DNA of 64,000 nt from Streptomyces sp. NBC_00510 (GTDB lineage: Bacteria > Actinomycetota > Actinomycetes > Streptomycetales > Streptomycetaceae), in assembly GCA_036013505.1 (NCBI GenBank), contig CP107851.1, forward strand, positions 620,001 through 684,000. The letters are read 5' to 3'. Of this stretch, positions 1-7,983 are shown one piece after another (the first letter of the stretch is position 1; each line of letters begins with the position of its first letter). A program made the position numbers and the translations under genes. The notes beneath the pieces were generated by a model that saw only the letters and a list, made by a program, of their open reading frames with translations, was not told where the DNA came from and searched no databases.

Positions 1-524
1 GGACCGCCCTCAACTCACTGCCGAGCGTGAAAAACAACGCACAGACATATGAGCTTGTGGTCACGGCCTTGCAGGATCCGGACCCCTGGGTCCGGCACGA
101 TGCCGTGCTTCTGCTGGCCTGGTCCGCCCCTTCGGCGGCCGTCGATCACCTGGTTCCACTTACCTCCGATCCCGCCTGGTACGTCCGTTCGGTGCTGGGC
201 GAGGCGGTCGGCCGCAGGGCCGCGAATTCCGATCGCGCCCCGGCCGCGGCTGCCGCCCTGCGTGAACTGCTCGCCGACTCCGAACCGTCCGTGCGGGCCG
301 GGGCCGCCCGCGGCCTTGGCAGCCTGGGTGTGTCGCTCGATGCCCTGCGGTCCAGGACGGACGACCCGGACTGGTGGGTACGCGCCGCAGTCGCGGATGT
401 CCTCGCCGCCAGTCTGCCGCACTGGCCGCCCGCACGTCCGCTGCTAGCCCAACTAACCAACGACACAAATCCGACCGTGCGCGAAACAGCAGCAAAGGCA
501 CTCCGCGCCCAACTCGAGTTCTGA
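1..524 (+). CDS. HEAT-repeat protein, 5' end outside window
   Basis: The reading frame is open from the first bases of the window (in frame from base 3) to a TGA at 524, so the gene probably begins upstream. A GTG at 27 is a possible internal start but lacks a convincing ribosome binding site. The visible ~170 residues are helical repeats with the HEAT/PBS-lyase-like signature, each carrying a D-P-x-W-x-V-R-x-x-A core (DPDPWVRHDA, DPAWYVRSV, DSEPSVRAGAARGLG, DDPDWWVRAAV, DTNPTVRETAAKAL). Such solenoids usually act as cytosolic protein-binding scaffolds; no catalytic motif is seen. It converges on the DUF4259 gene, 35 bases apart. Confidence 0.75.
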   Translation, partial: TALNSLPSVKNNAQTYELVVTALQDPDPWVRHDAVLLLAWSAPSAAVDHLVPLTSDPAWYVRSVLGEAVGRRAANSDRAPAAAAALRELLADSEPSVRAGAARGLGSLGVSLDALRSRTDDPDWWVRAAVADVLAASLPHWPPARPLLAQLTNDTNPTVRETAAKALRAQLEF

Positions 525-559
525 CTCAACTTCTGCCGTCCGTGACTGTGGGTGACCGG

Positions 560-997
560 TTAGACCTCGAAGAGGACCTCCGCTTGCGGCGCGATCGGAG
601 GGTCAAGGACGTCGCGAAGACGGGTGACGTCCTGGCGCCACTTCGAGCCGTTCACAGCTTCGGCCCACAGCTCGGCGAGTTCGGACAGCTCGGAGAGCAC
701 GTGGTCCAGAGCGTCGACGGCGAGCGTTCGTAGGTCCGCGGGCAACTCCGGTAGCGGCTCTGATGGTCCGTAGTTCGAACACGCCGGCTCGCCGTCAGGG
801 TGCTGTGCGACGACCAAGGCGGCAGCGGCCACCGCTCGCTCGCCGTCGGAGGTATCCAGGTAGTCCGCAGGATCGGCTGCGCGTTTGAGTGCGCCGCGGA
901 TCACGGATACGCGTTCTTCCCATGCTGCCTCGTCAAGGTCACCCCCGAAGTCGGCGGCGGTGTCGTTGTCGAAGGGGCCGATGTCCCAGGTGCCCAT
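560..997 (-). CDS. DUF4259 domain-containing protein
   Basis: A 145-aa protein beginning MGTWDIGPFDNDTAADF, the hallmark N-terminus of the DUF4259 family, whose function is unknown. The ATG at 997 was chosen because AGGAGAG lies 5-6 bases upstream and homology begins there; a longer in-frame extension to 1210 reads as low-complexity Arg/Pro sequence and is not credible. The rest is an acidic, mostly helical soluble protein with no signal peptide or membrane segment. It appears monocistronic and convergent with the HEAT-repeat gene. Confidence 0.85.
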   Translation of the reverse strand: MGTWDIGPFDNDTAADFGGDLDEAAWEERVSVIRGALKRAADPADYLDTSDGERAVAAAALVVAQHPDGEPACSNYGPSEPLPELPADLRTLAVDALDHVLSELSELAELWAEAVNGSKWRQDVTRLRDVLDPPIAPQAEVLFEV

Positions 998-1227
998 ATC
1001 TCTCCTCGCGTGGCCGTCTGGAGATCGTCGCACTGGCCACCGACAGCGAGGCCGGGAGACAACCTGTACCCGCTTGCGGCGCAGGAGCACCGTTGCGTGC
1101 TGGCGCGCTCCGTGCCCGTCGCCGTCGCTGCTGCTGTCGCCGGGTGCTGGGCGCTGGGACTGTGCAGCAGAAGCTGACCGTTCAGCGTCGTTGGGTGGCG
1201 GGCGGCTCAACGGTCACGACGGGACTG

Positions 1228-1505
1228 TCAGGCGAGGGCGCCGGCTGTTCGATTGCCGAGAAACCCGATCTGCCGCGAGTCGGTGACGTCGGTCCAGTTG
1301 CGCAGCGAGGCGGTGCGCGCACCATGCGCTGCTTCGCGGTCGTAGAAGAGGGTGGATCTGTAGACCTTGCCGTCGTCGGAGATGACCTCGCCGTCCTCGT
1401 GATCGGGCCCTTGCTGCAAGAGGTCGACGACAACCGTCCGACCCGGATCGTGGGCGCACTTGCCCGCAGCAGATCGGTGGACTGAACGACGATGCTTGAC
1501 ACCAC
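1228..1505 (-). pseudogene. small unrecognised ORF, probably frameshifted
   Basis: Two overlapping minus-strand frames look like one broken gene. The upstream frame starts at ATG 1505 (MVSSIVVQSTDLLRAS). Around 1450 protein-like sequence moves to the neighbouring frame (CAHDPGRTVVVDLLQQGPDH, then DDGKVYRSTLFYDREAAHGA and NWTDVTDSRQIGFLGN), ending at 1228. Its acidic, normal composition contrasts with the Arg/Pro/Ser-rich alternatives. I do not recognise the family. It could instead be a short intact gene starting at the TTG near 1419. Confidence 0.35.
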
Positions 1506-1648
1506 GGAGTCATGATCGGTCCTCAGGCAGCTTGGGGAAGCTGCGGCACCGTCACCTCGGTACTGCCTTCGAGCGGGGATGGTGACCCGCCAACCCGCGT
1601 ACCTTCCCGGTCAGAGCACTGCCCGGTCCCGTCGGTTCGCCAGGGAGA

Positions 1649-1873
1649 TCAGGCCGTCCCGGCATACCACTCCCCCGCATACGCCCGCAGCGCCAGCACT
1701 ACCGCCTCCGCGCCCCCCGGCAGCCGGTCGATCCGGTCGATCCGGTCGATCCGGTCGATCCGGTCCAGAACGTAGTCCCGGTGACCGTCGATCAAGTGCC
1801 TGGGATGAGCGGAGGCATGCGCGCCCGGCACCCGCACGCGCACCGACATCGCCGCCGGCCTGAACCCCCGCAA
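1649..1873 (-). CDS. hypothetical protein with (Asp-Arg-Ile)n tract
   Basis: A minus-strand frame of about 74 residues, open further upstream to about 1915 without a better start. It reads GAHASAHPRHLIDGHRDYV, LDRIDRIDRIDRIDRLPGG and AEAVVLALRAYAGEWYAGTA. The C-terminal half is protein-like; the middle holds a run of D-R-I triplets coded by an exact 9-bp tandem repeat (1724-1765). The start (TTG 1873) is uncertain. It may be the tail of a longer decayed gene. No family recognised. Confidence 0.4.
   Translation of the reverse strand: MRGFRPAAMSVRVRVPGAHASAHPRHLIDGHRDYVLDRIDRIDRIDRIDRLPGGAEAVVLALRAYAGEWYAGTA
1724..1765. repeat. 9-bp tandem repeat, four full copies plus partial
   Basis: The unit CCGGTCGAT occurs four times exactly at 1724, 1733, 1742 and 1751, followed by a six-base partial copy. 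The period is a multiple of three, so copy-number change keeps the overlapping minus-strand frame open and adds or removes D-R-I units. Confidence 0.9.
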
Positions 1874-2090
1874 TCCGCACCGGAACTCGCCGGTCCGCGA
1901 TCCGGCGCCAGCAGCTCAGTCAGGGCCCGCCGCACCCAGACGACAATGCGGATCCACTGTCACCTGCAACCACGAGATCATCCCGGTGCTGGCCGGAGGT
2001 AACTCCATGTTTGCTTGCGATCGCTACATTCCGCTGAGTAAAGTTCGGTAAAGCACGGGTAATTTGAACGAGCATCAGGAAGCACCAGAC

Positions 2091-2303
2091 ATGACGAACC
2101 CGTTCGAGGACCAGGAAGCCACTTACCTGGTGCTGGTCAATGCGGAGAAGCAACACTCGCTTTGGCCGAGCTCTGTCGATGTCCCCAAGGGCTGGGATAT
2201 CGCATTCGGCGAGGCTGCACGACAGGACTGCCTGGACTACGTCGAGCGCTCTTGGACCGACATGCGGCCCAAGAGCCTGGTCGATGCCATGGGCGGCAAC
2301 TGA
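2091..2303 (+). CDS. MbtH family NRPS accessory protein
   Basis: A 70-aa protein with the full MbtH signature: N-P-F-E-D near the start, YLVLVNAEKQHSLWPSSVDV, then P-x-G-W, D-C-L-D-Y-V and the C-terminal WTDMRPKSL. MbtH proteins bind adenylation domains of non-ribosomal peptide synthetases and are often needed for their folding or activity. The ATG at 2091 with AGGA ten bases upstream is preferred over a TTG at 2064. No adenylation domain remains nearby; the only NRPS sequence is the truncated condensation domain downstream, so the protein may be orphaned or act on a synthetase elsewhere. Confidence 0.93.
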   Translation: MTNPFEDQEATYLVLVNAEKQHSLWPSSVDVPKGWDIAFGEAARQDCLDYVERSWTDMRPKSLVDAMGGN

Positions 2304-2315
2304 ACGCCCCAGGAT

Positions 2316-2346
2316 GTGCGGTCCGTTGAATCGCAGCGGACCGCAC
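2316..2346 (+). terminator. stem-loop after the MbtH gene
   Basis: GTGCGGTCCG (2316-2325) pairs perfectly with CGGACCGCAC (2337-2346) across an 11-base loop, 12 bases after the stop codon. It has no U tract, as is usual in high-GC actinomycetes. Confidence 0.6.
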
Positions 2347-2745
2347 TCGGGGCCGAGCAGCCCCGGGCAGGGTCCGTCGCACGCGCTTCACAGCTTCGCC
2401 GCCCTCCGAGCTCTGAGGCGGCTCCCCGGTCCGCCGCCCGGGGACTGAACGTAGACCACAGGTGACCCGTACGGGCGCCGAACTGTTCACCCAGGCCGGA
2501 TTCAAGGCAGCGGAGACTCGTTCTTCTGATATCAGCGAGAACTCACCACATCTTCGCAGACGGTTATTAAAGCTTCGCTGGTCGCCACCCGGGTGGGTCC
2601 AGCATGACACCGCGCTCGCGGCCGGACCTCCGAGAGCCGAAACAGGATGCGTCGGCCACTTCTGTCGCTGACGGATGCCGAGTCCGCGCAGCACAAGATT
2701 TTGCGCCGTTTTCTCGCTGGATATCAAGTACACGGGGTATGCAAA
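2347..2745. other. gap between MbtH gene and condensation domain
   Basis: About 400 bases with no convincing gene on either strand. Frames here are short or of unnatural composition. It may be residual NRPS-locus DNA or the promoter of the truncated condensation-domain gene. Confidence 0.5.
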
Positions 2746-3672
2746 ATGCCTAACCATGCCAAGATGGCCCTGACCGCGGCTCAAAAGGGCATCTGGTACG
2801 CCCAGGCACTGGATCCGGAGAGCCCGGCCCAGAACATGGTGGAATACCTGGACATCGCCGGCCCTCTGCAGCTCGGCTTGCTGGAGAAGGCGTTCGGCCA
2901 GGCGCTGGCCGAGGCCGAGTTGTCGCATCGGCGGTTCGGGCAGGGCGACGATGGGCCGTGGCAGGTGGCCGAACCCCTGCCTGACTACCGGTTGCCCGTG
3001 ATCGACCTGCGGGAGGAGTCCGAGCCGGTGGCGGCCGCTGAGGCGTGGATGCGTGCCGACGCCGCCCGCCCCGCCGATCTCGAACACGGCGGAATCATCA
3101 CCTTCACCGCGCTCCTGGTGCGCGAGGACAGGACCGTGGTGTATCTGCGGGCCCATCACATCGCGGTGGACGCCGTCGGGTACGGGGTGTGGCTGAACCG
3201 GGTGACGGAGATCTACACCGCCCTCGAGGAGGGACGAGACTGCCCGTTCACGCCGTTCGCGACCCTCGAGGAGATCGTGGCCGACGATGAGTCGTACCGC
3301 GGGAGCGAGCAGTTCGCGCAGGACCGGGCGTACTGGGCGGAGCGGATGGGGGACGCGCCTGAGGTCGTGACCCTGGCCTCGCGGACGGCGTCGGCGTCTC
3401 ATCATTCTCACCGCCGGACCGCCGTGGTGTCGGCTGAGGTCGCTCAGTCGCTTCGACAGGTGGCCCGCGCGTCGGGCGTCGCTCTGCCCGCCCTGCTGAT
3501 CGGAGCCGCCGGGCTGTACGTGCAGCGGGTGGCGCAGGTGCAGGACGTCGTGCTGGGACTGACCGTCACGGCGCGCAAGGGATCGCGTGTGCAGGGGTCG
3601 GTGGCGAGCATGGCCCAGGTGCTGCCGCTGCATATGCGCATCACGGCGGGCATGCGGCCGGGTCGCAATTGA
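2746..3672 (+). CDS. truncated NRPS condensation domain (gene remnant)
   Basis: A 308-aa product that opens as an NRPS C domain should (ALTAAQKGIWYAQALDPESP) and keeps the catalytic HHxxxDxxG motif (HHIAVDAVG, His137-Gly145) that supports peptide-bond formation between carrier-bound substrates. A C domain is about 440 residues, normally followed by A and T domains in a protein of 1000 or more. Here the frame stops after QVLPLHMRITAGMRPGRN, so the last third of the C domain and all later domains are gone. The ATG at 2746 fits the usual C-domain start; an in-frame extension upstream is not domain-like. The product is probably inactive. MbtH and thioesterase genes on either side confirm an eroded NRPS locus. 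Confidence 0.85.
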   Translation: MPNHAKMALTAAQKGIWYAQALDPESPAQNMVEYLDIAGPLQLGLLEKAFGQALAEAELSHRRFGQGDDGPWQVAEPLPDYRLPVIDLREESEPVAAAEAWMRADAARPADLEHGGIITFTALLVREDRTVVYLRAHHIAVDAVGYGVWLNRVTEIYTALEEGRDCPFTPFATLEEIVADDESYRGSEQFAQDRAYWAERMGDAPEVVTLASRTASASHHSHRRTAVVSAEVAQSLRQVARASGVALPALLIGAAGLYVQRVAQVQDVVLGLTVTARKGSRVQGSVASMAQVLPLHMRITAGMRPGRN

Positions 3673-4183
3673 AGCTCAATGGTTCGTTCATCTTTTCACC
3701 AAATGCAACACTCCGGTGAGCGCAAGATCATCGGCAGGTCTATTGTGCCCCAACCTTTGGGGCTCTCACCGGTACTCAGGTCTCACGTCGCGACATGACG
3801 GAACGCCAAGTGACAGGCCGCACCGCACTTCGATCCCACCCTGAACGACGTGCTAGCCTTCATCGGCTTCCGGCGTGAGATCTGACGGCAGAACTGGTCC
3901 GCACACTCCGCAGGAACGGCCGGCCAAGGAGATCCGGCGCGCCACACCGGCGGTGCTCGGCACCTTCCCCAACCCACCGCGCATCAGCTGGTCGGTGCCG
4001 TCCCGACCGCAAAGAGTGGCGGAAGGACCGAAGCCCCCCGCTGCATGGGCCACGGCCTCCGGCTCATGAGGACGCGGCGAACCACCCGACGGCACGCTCG
4101 CCGGAGCCTTCGCGGAATCGTCCCTGACTGCTTCGGGACAATCGGAGCCCCCGACGCCGACAACAGAGAAGAGAAGAGACGTG
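3673..4183. other. scar region between NRPS remnant and thioesterase
   Basis: About 510 bases with no gene I can support. The NRPS reading frame is not recoverable in any frame after 3672. A short stretch ending near 3887 (HFDPTLNDVLAFIGFRREI, stop TGA) looks protein-like and could be another gene remnant of unknown origin. Confidence 0.4.
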
Positions 4184-4972
4184 ATGCACCGCCCGGCCAG
4201 TGGGACGTCGCTTCACCCCTGGTTCCGACAGGTGCGGAACTGCCGCGCCCCACGCCTGCGACTCATCTGCTTCCCGCACGCGGGAGGGTCGGCCAGCTTC
4301 TTCCGTTCCTGGGCCGGACTGGTTCCCGACGATGTCGAACTGCTGGCCGTCAGATACCCGGGGCGGGAGGACCGCTTTGCCGAACCGCCGGCCCAGCGCA
4401 TGGAGGAGCTCGCCGAGCCGATCGCTCAGGCATGCGCGAAGCTCACCGGCAGTCCGCTGGTGTTCTTCGGCCACAGCATGGGCGCTTCCGTGGCATTCGA
4501 AGTCGCGGCACGCCTGACGGCGGCTCCCGTCGCGACCGGACTCGAGGCCTTGTTCGTCTCGGGTCGGCCCGGGCCGGAGAAGATGCGGTCCCGGAATCTC
4601 GCCGACGCGAGCGACGAGGAACTGGTCGAGGAACTGGTCGCCATGAGCGGCACCAACGCGGAGGTGCTCGCCAACCCGGAGCTCCGGGAGCTGTTCCTTC
4701 CGATGATCCGGGCCGACTACCGGCTCCTCGACGCGTACGAGGCCTCGGTCCCGCTGCCGACTCTGGCCGTTCCAGTCGTCGCCTACTACGGCGACCAGGA
4801 CGAGCACGTCGACGAGGACGCGGTGAACGCCTGGTCCGTGGTGACCCGGTCGGGCTTCGCCACACGCTCCTTCCCCGGCGGGCACTTCTACCTCGAACAG
4901 CACGCGGCACCCCTGGTCGCCGACCTGTTCGCCCGCCTCGACACGAACGCACCGCACCCGGACCAGGGCTGA
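4184..4972 (+). CDS. type II thioesterase (NRPS/PKS editing)
   Basis: A 262-aa cytosolic alpha/beta-hydrolase of the TEII family, which removes aberrant acyl groups from NRPS or PKS carrier proteins. Visible marks are the N-terminal ICFPHAGGSASFFRSW, AVRYPGREDR, the nucleophile elbow GHSMG (Ser98), the acid loop YYGDQDEHV, and the catalytic His in PGGHFYL. The length is typical. The start is ATG 4184 (GTG 4181 overlaps it) behind AGAAGAG. The gene appears intact although the neighbouring synthetase is lost, so it may be a survivor of the NRPS cluster or may edit another assembly line. Confidence 0.92.
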   Translation: MHRPASGTSLHPWFRQVRNCRAPRLRLICFPHAGGSASFFRSWAGLVPDDVELLAVRYPGREDRFAEPPAQRMEELAEPIAQACAKLTGSPLVFFGHSMGASVAFEVAARLTAAPVATGLEALFVSGRPGPEKMRSRNLADASDEELVEELVAMSGTNAEVLANPELRELFLPMIRADYRLLDAYEASVPLPTLAVPVVAYYGDQDEHVDEDAVNAWSVVTRSGFATRSFPGGHFYLEQHAAPLVADLFARLDTNAPHPDQG

Positions 4973-5011
4973 CGCGCGGAACAGGCATGAGTCTCGGTTC
5001 CGGGCGGCGGT

Positions 5012-5809
5012 TCAGGCCGAGGAGCGCTGCGCCCAGTCCTGGTCCAGGCGGTCGGCCAGGCCCGCGGCGGTAAAGGCGGTCTCCAGGTCCTCGCGGCCCT
5101 CGGTGAAGTGGGCCCAGCTGTCGTGGTGAACCGGGACGACACGGCGGGCGTCGAGGATCCGGGTGGCCTCGGCGGCCTGCGCGCTGTCCAGGACGATCAG
5201 ATTGCCGTCGAAAAGCATGGGAAAACGAGGTGCGCCGGCGAACAGGATCGCGGTGTCCACCGGGGCGAAGCGCTCGGCGATCTCCTTGACGGCGCCAAGG
5301 GATGCGTTGTCGCCGCTGACGTAGACCGTGGGAAGGCCCTCTCCGGTCAGGACGAAACCGACGACCTGGCCGGTGAAGGGCTCGACCTCCTCGCGCGGGC
5401 CGGGGCCGTGGATGGCGGGGACACCGGTGACGGTGACAGTGCCGCCGCCCGGGCGCTCCAACTCGACCGTCTCCCAGTCGGCCAAGCCCTTGGCCTTCTG
5501 CCCCAGGCGCTCGCCTCCGCTGGGGGTGGTCAGCGTGAGGGGGACGTCGGCGAGCAGGGCACGGCCGGAGGTGTCCAGGTTGTCGGGGTGCTCGTCGTGC
5601 GAGAGCAGGACCACGTCGATGGGGCCGAGGTCGGCGGGGGTGCCGGTGGAGGGGGCGGTCTTGGTCAGGACCGGGCGGCCGGGCCGGCCGTAGTCGCCGG
5701 GGCCGTCGAACGTCGGGTCGGTCAAGAACCGCAGGCCGCCGTACTCGAACAGGGCGGTCGGGCCGCCGTACGTGCGGACCGGGAACTGATCGGCATTGAG
5801 CTGGGACAT
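5012..5809 (-). CDS. metallo-beta-lactamase-fold hydrolase (UlaG-like)
   Basis: A 265-aa protein of the MBL superfamily. It shows the N-terminal strand motif GGPTALFEYGGLRFLTDPTF, the metal-binding loop SHDEHPDNLD (a variant of HxHxDH seen in this actinobacterial subgroup), PAIHGPG, the later ligand region YVSGDNAS, and PVHHDSWAHF near the C-terminus. The substrate cannot be inferred. The ATG at 5809 follows GGGAGA; an extension to 5845 runs into the divergent promoter and is less likely. It is divergent from the CGNR regulator, which probably controls it. Confidence 0.9.
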   Translation of the reverse strand: MSQLNADQFPVRTYGGPTALFEYGGLRFLTDPTFDGPGDYGRPGRPVLTKTAPSTGTPADLGPIDVVLLSHDEHPDNLDTSGRALLADVPLTLTTPSGGERLGQKAKGLADWETVELERPGGGTVTVTGVPAIHGPGPREEVEPFTGQVVGFVLTGEGLPTVYVSGDNASLGAVKEIAERFAPVDTAILFAGAPRFPMLFDGNLIVLDSAQAAEATRILDARRVVPVHHDSWAHFTEGREDLETAFTAAGLADRLDQDWAQRSSA

Positions 5810-5840
5810 CACGTCTCCCTGATTCCTCACGCAAAAGATC

Positions 5841-5887
5841 TGCATTTAACGTGACACCAGGCTAAGCAGGCTTCACGGAAAAATGCA
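5841..5887. promoter_or_regulatory. dyad in the MBL/CGNR divergent promoter
   Basis: TGCATTT (5841-5847) and AAATGCA (5881-5887) form outer arms, with CGTGA (5850-5854) and TCACG (5873-5877) as inner arms. The imperfect inverted repeat lies between the two divergent starts, placed to be an operator, perhaps for the CGNR protein. Inferred from symmetry and position only. Confidence 0.5.
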
Positions 5888-5896
5888 ACCGCTACC

Positions 5897-6514
5897 ATGA
5901 GAACCATGGACGACACCCTGGCCACCGACACAGCGCAGACCGCTCTGCCCCCAGCTCCAGGTGCCGACCAGTACCGCTCCCTGGACTTCGCCGACACCGC
6001 CGCGACCCTGCCCGCAGGCCAGAGCTACGACCTGCTCGCCACCCCCGGATCCGCCATGCACTGGCTCGTCGCCCACGACCTGGCCACCCCGGACGTGCAG
6101 CTGTACGAGGTGTGCGCACAGCGGATGCGCACGCTTCGCGCACACGTACGCGCCCTGTTCGCCGCCCGCGTCGACAGCACCACCCCGCCCGAAGACTCCC
6201 TGCGCGCGGTGAACGAGGCACTCACGGCCGTACCCACCGCTCCCCTCCTCGCCTGGGACGGGGCCCAGGGCCTGCGCCGCATCCAGGCACACCCCACCGA
6301 CCGGGCCGTCAACCACGCACTGGCGACCCTGGCCGCCGACGCCGCCGACCTGCTCACCGGTCCCGACGCCGGCATCCTCGCCGCCTGCGGCTCCGCCCCC
6401 TGCGACCGGTTCCTCATGCGCACCCACGGCCGGCGCCACTGGTGCTCCATCCGCTGCGGCGACCGCGCCCGCGCCGCCCGTGCCTACGCCCGGCGCAACA
6501 GCGCCTCGGGCTGA
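5897..6514 (+). CDS. CGNR zinc finger domain protein (probable transcriptional regulator)
   Basis: A 205-aa protein ending in a CGNR-type zinc finger: ACGSAPCDRFLM, RRHWCSIRCGDRARAARAYAR, supplying four Cys ligands and the basic helix. The N-terminal part (RSLDFADTAATLPAGQSYDLL through VNEALTAVP) matches the stress-induced-type ABATE domain that usually precedes it. Such proteins are small DNA-binding regulators often divergent from the gene they control, here the MBL-fold hydrolase. Start ATG 5897 or ATG 5906 is possible; neither has a strong ribosome binding site. Confidence 0.88.
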   Translation: MRTMDDTLATDTAQTALPPAPGADQYRSLDFADTAATLPAGQSYDLLATPGSAMHWLVAHDLATPDVQLYEVCAQRMRTLRAHVRALFAARVDSTTPPEDSLRAVNEALTAVPTAPLLAWDGAQGLRRIQAHPTDRAVNHALATLAADAADLLTGPDAGILAACGSAPCDRFLMRTHGRRHWCSIRCGDRARAARAYARRNSASG

Positions 6515-6598
6515 CGCGCCCTCCAAGCCCCCACCCCGGGCCCATGCCGGACCCTCACGCCGCTCCCGCGTCCGACGCGGACGGCATCCAGCCACCAG

Positions 6599-6909
6599 AA
6601 TCCCTGGATCAACGCCGGTGGTCGGCCCGAGTACGAGGGAATCGACGGCGCGGTCACCGGATACGTCATCGACGGCGACCTCCGCGTCGACGGCAACGTT
6701 CTCAACCTGGAGCACGGCAGCCCGTCACCGATCGTGCTCGGCAACCGGAAGTCCTCCTCACCGACGGCCACGCAGCCGGTGAGGACCTCCACCTTTCGGA
6801 CGCCGGCCTGCACTACGAGCACTTCATCGACCAATTGGTGCGGGGGCTGCCCGGGACACGCGGCGGGCGCAACGTCACGCCGCTGGAGGAGCTGCCGCAC
6901 AGGCAGTAA
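6599..6909 (+). pseudogene. unrecognised frameshifted gene remnant
   Basis: Protein-like sequence begins near 6599 (NPWINAGGRPEYEGIDGAV, then GYVIDGDLRVDGNVLNLEH and GSPSPIVLGNR) and jumps frame near 6745 to EVLLTDGHAAGEDLHLSDAG followed by LHYEHFIDQLVRGLPGT, stopping at 6909. No start codon with a ribosome binding site is present. It looks like the tail of a decayed gene with one frameshift. Family not recognised. Confidence 0.35.
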
Positions 6910-7236
6910 TGATCGTCCCAGAGCTCCCTCGCCCGGCAGCGCGTTCGGGGATCCGCCAACTCGCCGCCCCCGCCCGCGCACACCGAAGCCGCGACCGCGA
7001 CCACGGCCTGTCGGGCCGCCACTCCGGCCTGACGAGCTCAAAGTCAAGGCCGATCGCCTCCTCCGCCGCAGAACGCACGGCAAGGGGACGAACATGACGG
7101 CTGGCTGATGCTCGGTGAGGGTTTCCGGCGTCGTACGTCACACGGTCAGCGGTTCGAGCAGCCGGGCCGCATCACAGGTGCCAGTCAGGCGTTCGTACGG
7201 GGCGAGCAATCGCCGGGCTACGCTCGACCGGGCGAG
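6910..7236. other. no gene seen
   Basis: About 330 bases between the decayed ORF and the NUDIX gene. Frames on both strands have Arg/Pro-rich shadow composition. No repeat or RNA structure stands out. Confidence 0.5.
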
Positions 7237-7692
7237 TCAGCCGTGGGGCCGGCCCTGGATCAGGAGTCGATGCGACTCCTGCAATCCTGGTGGCAGGTCG
7301 TTCGGCGATACCCACTTGGCCTCCAGGACTTCAAACGAGTCGAGCTCCAGGGAGCCGCCGACGAGCTCGGCGGCATACGCCACCTCCACGCGCAGCTTGT
7401 AGCCGCTCTTGAGGTGGACCACCTCGCCGGCCTTGACGTCCAGGCCGGTCTCCTCACGTACCTCGCGGGCGACGGTGTCGCGGAAGTCCTCACCTGCTTT
7501 GGCGTAGCCGGTGGGCAGGCCCCATTGGCGGTCTTCGGGCCACAGGCGGTGGCGCAACAGCAGCACGCGGCCCTCGGCGTCGCGGACAACGCCGGTCACG
7601 CCGACCATGTATTTGCTGTTCGTCAGCCACAGGACCCGCCACTGCAGGGGCCCCCGGATGATCCGCCACAGTCCAGCGATGATGCGCTTCAC
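7237..7692 (-). CDS. NUDIX hydrolase
   Basis: A 151-aa protein with a perfect Nudix box, G-x5-E-x7-REVREETGL, within TGYAKAGEDFRDTVAREV and on, coordinating the divalent metal that hydrolyses nucleoside-diphosphate-linked compounds. A hydrophobic basic N-terminus (VKRIIAGLWRIIRGPLQWRVLW) precedes the fold. The GTG at 7692 was chosen for GAGAGG about 6 bases upstream; the longer frame to 7872 is Arg/Gly-rich and not conserved-looking. The substrate cannot be told. It stands alone. Confidence 0.9.
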   Translation of the reverse strand: MKRIIAGLWRIIRGPLQWRVLWLTNSKYMVGVTGVVRDAEGRVLLLRHRLWPEDRQWGLPTGYAKAGEDFRDTVAREVREETGLDVKAGEVVHLKSGYKLRVEVAYAAELVGGSLELDSFEVLEAKWVSPNDLPPGLQESHRLLIQGRPHG

Positions 7693-7924
7693 GCCATGCC
7701 TCTCGGGAGCTGGGCCGCCAATGCGTCCCGCGTAAGGGCCACGATCGCGCATGGAAGGGTGGCCTTCCAAACATGTGGCTACGTCGGCCGTGTACGCCGC
7801 AGACCCCCCTCCCGGCCCGGCCGCGTGTGTCGTGACGGCGCCCCTCGACAGCGGCCTGCCACGCCCCGGCAAACCCCTCAGTCAGCCATTTCGGCCAGGT
7901 CCAGAGATCACCCGTGCCGCGGGT

Positions 7925-7966
7925 CGTGTGCCTGAGCACCCCGGCGCGGGGGTGCTCAGGCACACG
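7925..7966 (-). terminator. 18-bp perfect stem-loop downstream of the rhamnosidase gene
   Basis: CGTGTGCCTGAGCACCCC (7925-7942) pairs exactly with its complement at 7949-7966 across the loop GGCGCG. It lies 18 bases after the rhamnosidase stop and also faces the divergently placed NUDIX gene start. Confidence 0.8.
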
Positions 7967-7983
7967 AGGTGTCGCGGGCTACA

